A DNA stretch of 64,000 nt from Pseudoduganella ginsengisoli. GTDB taxonomy: Bacteria > Pseudomonadota > Gammaproteobacteria > Burkholderiales > Burkholderiaceae_D. The notes below the pieces were generated by a model, which was not told the DNA's origin, searched no databases, and saw only the letters and a program-made list of their open reading frames with translations. This document shows, one piece after another, positions 56,581 to 64,000 of this stretch (positions are counted from its first letter, which is position 1; the number at the start of each line of letters is the position of its first letter). The position numbers were made by a program, and so were the translations under genes. The DNA is taken from NCBI RefSeq assembly GCF_009720865.1, contig NZ_WNLA01000002.1:1-64000 (forward strand), read 5' to 3'.

Positions 56581-57164
56581 GCCAGCCCTTCGCGCGCCAG
56601 GCAGCTCTTGAGCTTTTCCAGGCTGCGCCGTATCCACGTCTTGACGGTGCCGACCGGCAGCGCCAGTTGCTGCGCCACTTCGCTGTGCGACAAATCATGG
56701 AAAAACGCCAGGCCCACCGCTTGCCTCGGCAAGCCTTCCAGCCGCGCCATGCAGCGCGCCAGCGCCTGCGCGTCACTGCTCCATTGCAACTGGTCTGCCG
56801 GATTTGCGGCGGCTTCCTGTATCGTATCCATGACATCACCGTCAAAAGGAACTGCCGCACCGTCGGCAGCCGCGTTGGCCCGGCGCACGATATCGAGCGC
56901 CTTGTTGCGCACGACCGTCGCCATCCACGTCATCGGGGCGGCTAATTGACTGTTGTAACCGGCAGCGTTGTGCCAGATCGCCACAAAACCTTCCTGCAGG
57001 GCTTCTTCCGCCAGCTCCCGTTTGTGCAATATACGCAGCGCGTAGCCGAACAGTTTCGGCGACGCCGTGTCGTATAGCGTCCGGAACGCTTGCGCATCGT
57101 GTCCCGCTGTTGCCAGCAGCAGCGCGCCCAGCTTCATCGGATCGGTTTGCATATCATCTGGCAT
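56577..57164 (-). CDS. ECF sigma factor, SigK-like
   Basis: A 195-residue extracytoplasmic-function sigma factor. Region 2 has AFRTLYDTASPKLFGYAL, EEALQEGFVAIW and MTWMATVVRNKALDIVRR. Region 4 has LPRQAVGLAFFHDLSHSEVA and LPVGTVKTWIRRSLEKLK. It has a strong AGGAGG ribosome site. It is coupled to the RskA-like anti-sigma factor, and the pair faces the DUF4331/HupE/TonB operon, which is the most likely local target by position. Confidence 0.92.
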   Translation of the reverse strand: MPDDMQTDPMKLGALLLATAGHDAQAFRTLYDTASPKLFGYALRILHKRELAEEALQEGFVAIWHNAAGYNSQLAAPMTWMATVVRNKALDIVRRANAAADGAAVPFDGDVMDTIQEAAANPADQLQWSSDAQALARCMARLEGLPRQAVGLAFFHDLSHSEVAQQLALPVGTVKTWIRRSLEKLKSCLAREGLA

Positions 57165-57295
57165 GGCGCCTCCTCGTGTGCAAAGGTTAGCGCAGCAAGC
57201 AATGTTGAAGCAAGAACAACAGTACAGAATGCAACAGTGGCGTCCATGCGACAGCGTTCCATAGTAAACTGCCGACGTTACCTCAAGGAAAGATC

Positions 57296-57613
57296 ATGAG
57301 CATCGCTGCGGGATTGTCCGGCCTAAATGCGAACCAGCAAGCACTGGGTGTGTCGGCGCACAACATTGCCAATGCCAATACGCAAAATTTCCAGCCACAG
57401 CAAGCACACTTCCACGAAGCGCAGCCGGCTGGCAGCGGTGTCACGCTGTCGGTCGAAGGGCGTGGCCTGGCCCGTGCCGAAGGACTCAGCAGTGAAGACT
57501 TGGCAACGGATATCACGAATGCGCTGACTTATAAACAAAGCGCTGTGCTCAATGTCAAAGCCATCCAGTTTGAAAATGAACGGATCGGCACACTGATCGA
57601 CATTCAAGCCTGA
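57296..57613 (+). CDS. miniature flagellar-rod-like protein
   Basis: A 105-residue protein made of the two conserved ends of flagellar rod/hook proteins and little between. The N-terminus has GLSGLNANQQALGVSAHNIA and NANTQNF, the rod-protein signature. The C-terminus has ITNALTYKQSAVLNVKAIQ, matching the rod C-terminal domain. FlgC is about 135 residues and FlgG about 260, so this is unusually short. It stands alone with no flagellar genes nearby. AAGGA precedes the ATG. Confidence 0.75.
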   Translation: MSIAAGLSGLNANQQALGVSAHNIANANTQNFQPQQAHFHEAQPAGSGVTLSVEGRGLARAEGLSSEDLATDITNALTYKQSAVLNVKAIQFENERIGTLIDIQA

Positions 57614-57668
57614 CGTCCTCGTTCCGCTGCGCTATGCTGGTATAGGGTCTCGCTATCAGGAGGCTGCC

Positions 57669-58346
57669 ATGTCTTCATCCGTCTGCTTCGACGACCGGCT
57701 TGACGCGGGCCGGCAATTAGCCCGGCAATTATTGCCGTTGCAGCTCCGTTGCCCGCTGGTGCTGGCCATCCCCCGTGGCGCCATTCCCATCGGCGCCATC
57801 ATTGCCGATGCACTGCACGGCGACCTTGACGTAGTGCTCGTGCACAAGCTGGGCGCTCCATTTAATCCCGAATATGCAATCGGCGCCATCGACGAGTTCG
57901 GCAACGTGCAACTGGGACCGGACGCGGATCCCGGCTCCCCATGGGTACGCGAAGAAAGCGCCCGCCAGCTGGCCGTGCTGAAGCAGCGGCGCGCCCTGTT
58001 CAGCGCCGGACGGGAAGCGCTTGATCCGCTGGGCCGCTCAGTCATCGTGGTCGATGACGGCCTGGCCACCGGTTCCACAATGGCTGCCGCGCTGCGTGCT
58101 ACCCGTACGGAAATGCCGCTAGCCTTGATTGCCGCCGTACCGGTTGCATCACCGGAAGCGCTGGAGTTGATCGGCCCGCTGGCAGACCGCGTGGTGTGTC
58201 TGCATGCACCGCCAGACTTCCGGGCGGTCGGCCAGTTTTACCGCGCCTTCCCGCAAGTCGATGAAAACGAGGCCGTTCGCATGGTGCGCTCGCGCCAGCC
58301 CGGCGATCACGCAACACCGTGCACCGGTGGTCTATCCGATCATTGA
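57669..58346 (+). CDS. phosphoribosyltransferase family protein
   Basis: A 225-residue type I phosphoribosyltransferase. The PRPP-binding motif VIVVDDGLATGSTMAAAL is intact. The N-terminal LVLAIPRGAIPIGAIIAD and LVHKLGAPFNPEYAIGAI match stand-alone family members that are often stress-associated. The base substrate is unknown. A strong AGGAGG ribosome site is present. A 52-base gap separates it from the IclR gene. Confidence 0.88.
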   Translation: MSSSVCFDDRLDAGRQLARQLLPLQLRCPLVLAIPRGAIPIGAIIADALHGDLDVVLVHKLGAPFNPEYAIGAIDEFGNVQLGPDADPGSPWVREESARQLAVLKQRRALFSAGREALDPLGRSVIVVDDGLATGSTMAAALRATRTEMPLALIAAVPVASPEALELIGPLADRVVCLHAPPDFRAVGQFYRAFPQVDENEAVRMVRSRQPGDHATPCTGGLSDH

Positions 58347-58398
58347 CAGAAAGTAAGCAAATCGTCAAACTTCCCTCGACAACTCCGGGAGGCGCGCC

Positions 58399-59193
58399 AT
58401 GCAGGAAGATGTCCAGGTGATCGAGGACGACGGCAAAGACCGCCAGTTTGTCAATGCACTGGCGCGCGGGCTGGAATTGCTGCGCTGTTTTGGCCCGGCC
58501 GACCTTTCCCTCAGCAATGCCGACCTGGCGCGCCGTACCGGCTTGCCCAAACCCACGATCACGCGCCTCACGTATACGCTGACCCGCCTTGGCTACCTGA
58601 ACTACTCCGATGGCAAATACCAGCTGGGTGCGGGCGTGCTGGCGCTGGGCTACCGCATGCTGTCGTCGCTGGACATGCGCACGATGGCCCGGCCGCTGAT
58701 GCAGGAATTGGCGGAGCACGCGCAAGCGACCGTCTCGCTGGGCACGCGCGACCGCCTGTCGATGGTGTACGTGGAAACATGCCGCAGCAGCTCGCACATT
58801 ACGCTGCGGCTCGACGTGGGCGCGCGCATTCCACTGGCCACCACCGCCATGGGCAAGGCGCTGCTGTGCGTGCTGCCGGAAGCGGAACGCAACCACATAC
58901 TCGACAGCGTGCGCCAGCGCGACCCGAACAGCTGGCCGCTGGTGCGGGCCGGTGTCGAACAGGCGCAGCGCGATTACCAGGAACGGGGCTTTTGCATGTC
59001 AGCCGGCGAATGGCAGGGCGACGTGCATGCGGTCGGCGTGCCGGTGGCGGGCATCGGCGGCGAACAAATCATGTCGTTCAATTGCGGCGGGCCGTCTTAC
59101 CTGCTGCCGCGCGAGCGGCTGGAGGAAGACCTCGGTCCCCGGCTGGTGCGGCTGGTACGGCAAATCAATTGCAACCTGGGCCGGGAAAATTAA
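58399..59193 (+). CDS. IclR-family transcriptional regulator
   Basis: A 264-residue regulator. The winged helix (about 17-78) has ALARGLELLRCFGPADLSLS and LARRTGLPKPTITRL. The C-terminal effector domain (about 90-255) has VYVETCRSSSH, LATTAMGKALLCVLP and GDVHAVGVPVAG, resembling the PcaR/PcaU group that senses aromatic acids. GGAGG precedes the start. It is 10 bases upstream of a complete Liv-type transporter operon, so it probably controls uptake of an aromatic or other organic acid. Confidence 0.9.
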   Translation: MQEDVQVIEDDGKDRQFVNALARGLELLRCFGPADLSLSNADLARRTGLPKPTITRLTYTLTRLGYLNYSDGKYQLGAGVLALGYRMLSSLDMRTMARPLMQELAEHAQATVSLGTRDRLSMVYVETCRSSSHITLRLDVGARIPLATTAMGKALLCVLPEAERNHILDSVRQRDPNSWPLVRAGVEQAQRDYQERGFCMSAGEWQGDVHAVGVPVAGIGGEQIMSFNCGGPSYLLPRERLEEDLGPRLVRLVRQINCNLGREN

Positions 59194-59203
59194 AAAGGAA
59201 CCC

Positions 59204-60382
59204 ATGATCAAGCGTCACGTACTGCATCGTACCCTGTTCTCTTGCCTGCTGGCCGCCAGCAGCTTCGCGTCATTCCCTGCCCTGTCTGCTGAATTCCTCG
59301 TCGGCGCGGAATTGCCGCTGACGGGCGCGCTGGCCCGCGTAGGCAACGGCATGCATGAAGGCGTCAATGTGGCGGCTGAAGTGTTCAACAAAACCAGTAG
59401 CAAACACAAAATCCGGCTGGTCAGCATGGATGATGAATCCACGCCAGCCAAAGCCATCGCTGCCGTGGAAAAACTCGCCAGCCAGGGCGTCGTCGCCGTC
59501 ACGGGCGGCTATGGCTCCAACAATATCGCGCCGGCCGCGGAAGCGGCCAACCGCTTGAACCTCGTGTACATGACGTCCGGCGGCGTCGATGACAGCCTGG
59601 TCAGCGCAGGGCGCAAGAATTTTTTCCGCATCAATAATACGGCCGGCTATGAGCGCGCCGTGCTGGGGCTGATCGGCGACATGGGCGCCAAATCCGTGTC
59701 CATCGTGTATTCGACCAAGGACGCCACCACGGATCTCGCCATGGCCGTGCAAAAGGCGCTGAAGGCTTCCGGCGTCACTGCGGAAGTGCATTCATTCGAC
59801 CCCGCCATGACCGACTTTAAACCCATCATCAACAAGATCCGCCTGCAAGACCGGCCCGACGTGATCCTGATGGCGGGCTATGAAAATGATTACGTCGGCA
59901 TCTTGCGCGCGGCCCGCGTGCTCAAGCCACAAGTGAAGGCCATGGTGGGCGTATGGTCGCTGGCCACGCCGAAAATGGCGGCGGAGTTTCCCGACCTGAT
60001 GCCGTACGTGTATGGCACGGCGCTGCTGCCCTTCCCTGCCACGTTTGACACGGCCGATGGCAAGGCATTTTCCGACGCCTACCGCCACCTGTACCACAAG
60101 GAACCGGATTACCTGGGCCAGTTCGGCTACGTGCAGGGCATGCTGCTGTTCGAAGCCATTGCCCGCGCTGCCGACAAAGGCACGCTGGCCAAAGGCGGCA
60201 TTGCCGATGAATTGCGCAAGACCGACCGCGAAACCTTGATCGGCCGCGTGCAATTTGCCGCCAACGGCGACAACCCGCATTTCGTGCACCGCATGGGCCA
60301 GCACCAGGACAAGAAAGTCGTCATTGTGTGGCCCAAACAGCACGCGACCGGCGCCAAAGTCTATCCCGGCGTGCCGTGGTAG
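59204..60382 (+). CDS. ABC transporter periplasmic substrate-binding protein (Liv type)
   Basis: A 392-residue binding protein of the branched-chain amino acid/aromatic acid class. The signal peptide (about 1-28, ending LSA) is followed by EFLVGAELPLTGALARVGNG and VAVTGGYGSNNIAPAAEAAN, the type I periplasmic-binding fold. The ligand is not predictable from sequence; the IclR neighbour favours an aromatic or carboxylic acid over leucine. AAGGAA lies before the ATG. It is followed closely by the permease genes. Confidence 0.9.
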   Translation: MIKRHVLHRTLFSCLLAASSFASFPALSAEFLVGAELPLTGALARVGNGMHEGVNVAAEVFNKTSSKHKIRLVSMDDESTPAKAIAAVEKLASQGVVAVTGGYGSNNIAPAAEAANRLNLVYMTSGGVDDSLVSAGRKNFFRINNTAGYERAVLGLIGDMGAKSVSIVYSTKDATTDLAMAVQKALKASGVTAEVHSFDPAMTDFKPIINKIRLQDRPDVILMAGYENDYVGILRAARVLKPQVKAMVGVWSLATPKMAAEFPDLMPYVYGTALLPFPATFDTADGKAFSDAYRHLYHKEPDYLGQFGYVQGMLLFEAIARAADKGTLAKGGIADELRKTDRETLIGRVQFAANGDNPHFVHRMGQHQDKKVVIVWPKQHATGAKVYPGVPW

Positions 60383-60391
60383 TGGCGGCCC

Positions 60392-61264
60392 ATGCTTGAA
60401 CTGCTCCTTCAGGCGCTGTATTCCGGCTTGCTGCAGGGCGGCTCGTATGCGTTGATCGCGCTGGGGCTGGCGCTGGTGTTCGGCGCCATGAAAGTGATCA
60501 ACCTGGCGCACGGTGAACTGGTGCTGATGGCCGCTTACGTGGCTTATACGGCGGAATCGGCGCTGGGCTGGCACCCGCTGGCCGCCATCGCGCTGGCGCT
60601 GCCCGCCACCTGCATGACGGCTGCCGGCATGCACTGGACCGTATCGCGCATCCGCGCCGACCGCGAAATCAATTCCCTGCTGCTGACGTTCGGCTTTTCC
60701 GTCATGCTGGCCAACGGCTTCCTGCTGCTGTGGAAGGCGGACGTGCATAGCACCGCGTCGGCCTGGCTGCAGGATGCGCTGGTGCTGGGCCCCCTGTACA
60801 GCATGCACAGCGAAGCGCTGTCGTTTGCCGCCAGCCTGTTGCTGCTGGCGCTGTTGTGGTGGTGGCTGTCGCGCAGCTGGCACGGCCGCGCGCTGCGCGC
60901 CGTGGCGGCCAACCGCGATGCCGCCATGTTGATGGGCATTGCACCTGGGCGCACGGAATTGCTGTCGTTCGTGCTGGCAGGCGCACTGGCGGCGTTCGCC
61001 GGCGTGGCGCTGTATTGCTATGGCGTGATCCAGCCTGCGTATGGCAGTGCGCTGACGGTCAAGGCTTTCATCATTACCGTGCTGGCGGGGCTGGGTTCGA
61101 TCCCCGGCGTGCTGGCCGCCGCTGTCTTGCTGGGCATCTGCGAAGCGCTGACCGTCACGCTGGCCAGTTCCGCGCTGCAGGAATTGACGGGCATGGTGCT
61201 GTTCCTGCTGGTGCTGTTCGTCTTGCCGAATGGCTTGTTTGGCACGGCGCGGAGGCGCGGATGA
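60392..61264 (+). CDS. livH: Liv-type ABC permease LivH
   Basis: A 290-residue inner-membrane permease with about eight helices. It has LQGGSYALIALGLALVFGAM at the N-terminus, INLAHGELVLMAAYVA, and VLAGLGSIPGVLAAAVLLGI near the C-terminus, all typical of LivH. It starts nine bases after the binding-protein gene and overlaps livM by ATGA at 61261-61264. Confidence 0.93.
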   Translation: MLELLLQALYSGLLQGGSYALIALGLALVFGAMKVINLAHGELVLMAAYVAYTAESALGWHPLAAIALALPATCMTAAGMHWTVSRIRADREINSLLLTFGFSVMLANGFLLLWKADVHSTASAWLQDALVLGPLYSMHSEALSFAASLLLLALLWWWLSRSWHGRALRAVAANRDAAMLMGIAPGRTELLSFVLAGALAAFAGVALYCYGVIQPAYGSALTVKAFIITVLAGLGSIPGVLAAAVLLGICEALTVTLASSALQELTGMVLFLLVLFVLPNGLFGTARRRG

Positions 61265-62241
61265 ACCGGCTGCACGCACTACGCGCACACAAGGGAACTG
61301 CCGCCGCGCTGCTGCTGTTGGCCGCCGTGGTGCTGGCATGGGGCGGCAACCCTTATGTCATGAGCATTACCATCGCTGCACTGGTGACGGGCGGCGTTGC
61401 GCTGGCGTGGGCGCTGCTGGGCAACCTGGGCGGCATGGTGAGTTTCGGACACGCGGCCTTTGCCGGGGCGGGCGCCTACGTGTCGGCGCTGTGCACGCTG
61501 CGCCTCGGCGTTCCTGTCCCCGCAGGCATTGTGCTGGGCGCGCTGGGCGCGGCCATCAGCGCGCTGGCGATGCTGCCGGCGCTGCGCTTGCGCGGCCCCT
61601 ACTTTGCACTGGCCATCCTCGCTTATGCACATATATTCAAGATCATTGCGACGGAATGGACATCCGTCACGCGGGGCGCCGCCGGGCTGTCCGGCATTCC
61701 ACCGCTGCCCGTGCTGCCGGGACTCGATGCCAAAGCCTCCGCGTGCCTGCTGGCCGGCCTGCTGGTGCTGGCGTTTGCCCTGGTCTACCAGTTCATCCGC
61801 GCCAGCCATGCCGGCCTGGCTTTGCGCGCCATGCATGCCAGCGAAGACGCCACGCGCGTACTTGGCGTGAACAGCACACTGTTGAAGGGCATGATGCTGC
61901 TGGTGTCCGCCGCGATGGCGGGCGCCGCCGGCGCGTTCAATGTGCACTATATCGGCTTCCTGGAGCCGGATTATGCGTTTGGCGCCACGTGGGTCACGCT
62001 GCCCATCGTGGCGGCCATCTTCGGCGGCTACCGCACCTTGGCCGGTCCCGTCATCGGCGCATTGGCCGTGTCGCTGGCGGACCAGCTGCTGTTCAAGGAA
62101 TGGCTGCCGACCGGCCACCAGTTCTTGCTGGGCGTGCTGCTGGTGGCCATGATACTGGCCAGCCCCGGCGGCTTGCTGCCGCTGGCCGATAAGATGCTGC
62201 GCCGCCTGCGCCCATCCAGCCAGGGGGATACCCATGCTTGA
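61261..62241 (+). CDS. livM: Liv-type ABC permease LivM
   Basis: A 326-residue permease with about ten helices. LLGNLGGMVSFGHAAFAGAG is the LivM signature, and FGATWVTLPIVAAIFGGYRT and LLGVLLVAMILASPGGLLPL mark the C-terminal half. It is a plain permease without the ATPase fusion seen in some relatives. It overlaps livH by four bases and livG by eight. Confidence 0.93.
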   Translation: MNRLHALRAHKGTAAALLLLAAVVLAWGGNPYVMSITIAALVTGGVALAWALLGNLGGMVSFGHAAFAGAGAYVSALCTLRLGVPVPAGIVLGALGAAISALAMLPALRLRGPYFALAILAYAHIFKIIATEWTSVTRGAAGLSGIPPLPVLPGLDAKASACLLAGLLVLAFALVYQFIRASHAGLALRAMHASEDATRVLGVNSTLLKGMMLLVSAAMAGAAGAFNVHYIGFLEPDYAFGATWVTLPIVAAIFGGYRTLAGPVIGALAVSLADQLLFKEWLPTGHQFLLGVLLVAMILASPGGLLPLADKMLRRLRPSSQGDTHA

Positions 62242-62950
62242 ACTGGACCGCGTGCGCGTGCGCTTCGGCGGCCTGGCCGCGCTGGAAGGCGTGACCTTAT
62301 CCATCCACAAAGGCGAAATACTGGGCTTGATCGGTCCGAACGGCGCCGGCAAGACCACGCTGTTCAATGCGATCTCCGGCCTGGTGCGCACGGCCGATGG
62401 CAAAGTGCGGCTGCAAGGGCAAGACATGACGCACATGCCCATGCACCAGCGCGCACGCCTCGGCATAGGCCGCACGTTCCAGGCGCCGCAACCGCTGCAC
62501 GGCTTGACGGTGCGGGAAAACCTGGTCGTGGCGCAGCACTATGGCGCGGGCGAACGCAATGACGCGCGGCTCGACGCCATCCTGCGCATCACGGGCCTGG
62601 CTGCCAAAGCGGACCAGGACGCCGCTTCCAGCCTGCCGCTGGCCGAATTGAAGGCGCTCGAAGTGGCGAAAGCATTGGCCACCAATCCCCGCCTGCTGCT
62701 GCTCGATGAAGTGCTGGCTGGCCTGGAGACGGCGGGACGCCTGCGTTTCATCACGATGCTGCAAGGCTTGCACCAGCACTTCGGTGTCGCCATCATCGTC
62801 ATCGAGCATGATATTGCCGCCATCCGCACGCTGTGTCCGCGCGTTGCCGTGCTCGATTCGGGCCGCCTGATTGCGCAAGGGCCGCCCGATCTGGTGCTGC
62901 GCGAACCGGCCGTCATTGCGTGCTATACGGGGAACGCTGTCCATGGCTGA
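62234..62950 (+). CDS. livG: Liv-type ABC ATPase LivG
   Basis: A 238-residue ATPase. Walker A is IGPNGAGKTTLFNAISG and the LivG-specific GIGRTFQAPQPLHGLTVREN follows. The signature region LPLAELKALEVAKALATNP replaces the usual LSGGQ with LPLAE, an unusual form. Walker B is LLLLDEVLAGL, and IIVIEHDI holds the switch histidine. It overlaps livM and livF by eight bases each. Confidence 0.92.
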   Translation: MLELDRVRVRFGGLAALEGVTLSIHKGEILGLIGPNGAGKTTLFNAISGLVRTADGKVRLQGQDMTHMPMHQRARLGIGRTFQAPQPLHGLTVRENLVVAQHYGAGERNDARLDAILRITGLAAKADQDAASSLPLAELKALEVAKALATNPRLLLLDEVLAGLETAGRLRFITMLQGLHQHFGVAIIVIEHDIAAIRTLCPRVAVLDSGRLIAQGPPDLVLREPAVIACYTGNAVHG

Positions 62951-63656
62951 TGCGCTGCAGGTGACGCAAGTACGCGCCGGCTACGGCGCCATCAACGTGC
63001 TGTGGGACGTGTCGCTGGCTGCCGCGCCGGGCGAACTGACAGCCATCATCGGTCCCAATGGCGCCGGCAAGACTACGCTGCTGCGCGCCATCATGGGCTT
63101 GCTGCCGCTGAATGGCGGCAGCGTTACGCTGGGGGCGCAGCGCCTCGATCGCGTACCGGTGTGGCAGCTGGCGCAAATGGGGGTGGCGCTGATTCCGGAA
63201 GGGCGCATGCTGTTTGACGGCATGACCGTGGAAGATAATTTACTGATTGGCGCCTTTCCCAGCGCCCAGCGTGCATATGCGGCACGCCGGCTGGAGGCCG
63301 CGTATGCGATGTTCCCGAAATTGCGCGAGCGGCGCCGGCAGCTGGCCGGTTCCCTGTCCGGCGGCGAAGCGCAAATGCTGGTGCTGGCGCGGGGCTTGAT
63401 GGCGGATCCGAAAGTGCTGCTGGTCGACGAACCTTCGCTGGGCCTGGCGCCAGTGGTCGTTGATGAATTGTTCGGCGTCCTTGCCCGGTTGCGGCAGGAA
63501 GGGCTAACCATCGTGCTGGTGGAACAGCATACGGAACGGGCCGTGGCCATTGCCGACCACGTGCACCTGATGCAGAGCGGGAAAGTCGTGCTGTCGCAGC
63601 GGGCAAAGGACGTCCGTTTGCCTGAACTGCATGAACAGTATTTCGGCCTGGCTTGA
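62943..63656 (+). CDS. livF: Liv-type ABC ATPase LivF
   Basis: A 237-residue ATPase. Walker A is IGPNGAGKTTLLRAIMG, the signature SGSLSGGEAQMLVLARGLM appears here as SLSGGEAQMLVLARGL, Walker B is VLLVDEPSLGL and IVLVEQHTERA has the switch histidine. The start ATG 62943 overlaps the end of livG. It is the last gene of the operon. Confidence 0.94.
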   Translation: MADALQVTQVRAGYGAINVLWDVSLAAAPGELTAIIGPNGAGKTTLLRAIMGLLPLNGGSVTLGAQRLDRVPVWQLAQMGVALIPEGRMLFDGMTVEDNLLIGAFPSAQRAYAARRLEAAYAMFPKLRERRRQLAGSLSGGEAQMLVLARGLMADPKVLLVDEPSLGLAPVVVDELFGVLARLRQEGLTIVLVEQHTERAVAIADHVHLMQSGKVVLSQRAKDVRLPELHEQYFGLA

Positions 63657-63736
63657 ACTTTCCAGACGTCACCGGGGCGACCGGAAACTGCCCGCTATGC
63701 TACAACGCTCCCAATTGAAGCATTGCAGGAGCACGC

Positions 63737-64000
63737 ATGACTGATGAGGAAAAACGCCGCACGGACCGCCGCCAGCGCGACCGCCACGGCAATCCCCGCT
63801 ATCTGGATCCCGGTGAAACCATCTTCAGCCTGTGGGGCCGCGTGATCGCCGCGCGCTACCGCCGGGTTGCCGCCTCGCTGGCCAGCAAGGTGATGCAAAG
63901 GCCGCTGCGTATCGGCATTTCCGCGCGCATTTTTCACCCGGAGGCCGGCGCCAAGGGCTTGCGCAGCAAGAACCTGCAATACCTGGAAGAGTCGATTGCG
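63737..64000 (+). CDS. probable class I glutamine amidotransferase-like protein (5' part only)
   Basis: The first 88 codons of a gene cut by the right edge. The N-terminus is charged (EEKRRTDRRQRDRHGNPRY). After LRIGISARIFHPEAG the start of a Rossmann-like domain appears, with LRSKNLQYLEESIA. The pattern resembles the opening of peptidase C26/gamma-glutamyl-GABA hydrolase proteins, but the catalytic region is outside the window. GCAGGA lies upstream of the ATG. Confidence 0.6.
   Translation, partial: MTDEEKRRTDRRQRDRHGNPRYLDPGETIFSLWGRVIAARYRRVAASLASKVMQRPLRIGISARIFHPEAGAKGLRSKNLQYLEESIA

Overview
The window is high-GC bacterial chromosome with densely packed genes, many 4-base ATGA start/stop overlaps and very short convergent junctions. 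Gene content points to a betaproteobacterium of the Burkholderiales, most likely Oxalobacteraceae (Massilia, Duganella or Janthinobacterium type). The markers are several very large hybrid histidine kinases, a TonB receptor-YfiR-GGDEF/EAL operon, DNA topoisomerase IB, TrxC, YfcG-type glutathione transferases, paired half-size chromate transporters and a SigK/RskA-like pair. The family placement is inference from gene content; no rRNA or other phylogenetic marker is present. I see no phage, transposase, CRISPR array, tRNA or rRNA.

Layout. 1-17.1 kb is signalling: a CHASE-PAS hybrid kinase cut by the left edge, a cytosolic prolyl oligopeptidase, a 1630-residue poly-HAMP kinase with three receiver domains followed by a degenerate CheR-like protein, two overlapping GST genes, an intergenic stretch with two candidate minus-strand small RNAs, a YceI lipoprotein, a LysE exporter and a 7TMR-DISM hybrid kinase ending in an Hpt domain. 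17.1-24.1 kb holds topoisomerase IB, small membrane proteins, an epimerase, an unusual acetoacetate-decarboxylase-like/FAD-oxidoreductase fusion and an HD hydrolase. 24.1-25.8 kb is AT-richer: a receiver-PAS protein lies between two diverged copies of a palindromic repeat, next to a small gene carrying a third copy of the core box. 25.8-36.8 kb carries the chromate transporter pair, YceI, serine acetyltransferase, two MFS exporters, AraC, SufR-like and MocR regulators, and cupin and AhpD-like enzymes.

36.8-43.1 kb has an orphan fused malonate decarboxylase beta-gamma gene and a translationally coupled TonB receptor-YfiR-diguanylate cyclase/phosphodiesterase operon. 43.2-49.5 kb is mixed: TrxC, an S10 peptidase, an SRAP DNA-protein crosslink repair protein and a secreted hydrolase. 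49.6-57.2 kb is the most system-like region: DUF4331 protein, small lipoprotein, TPR protein, HupE/UreJ-like membrane protein with an EF-hand loop and a TonB receptor, read in one direction and facing an ECF sigma/anti-sigma pair. 57.3-63.7 kb ends with a miniature flagellar-rod-like protein, a phosphoribosyltransferase, and an IclR regulator leading a complete Liv-type ABC uptake operon. The right edge cuts a probable class I amidotransferase.

The strongest candidates for undescribed biology are the DUF4331/HupE/TonB/ECF locus, the paired palindromic repeats around 24.2 and 25.3 kb, the two C-rich-loop small RNA candidates at 12.4-12.7 kb, the decarboxylase-oxidoreductase fusion, and the pseudo-CheR behind the poly-HAMP kinase.
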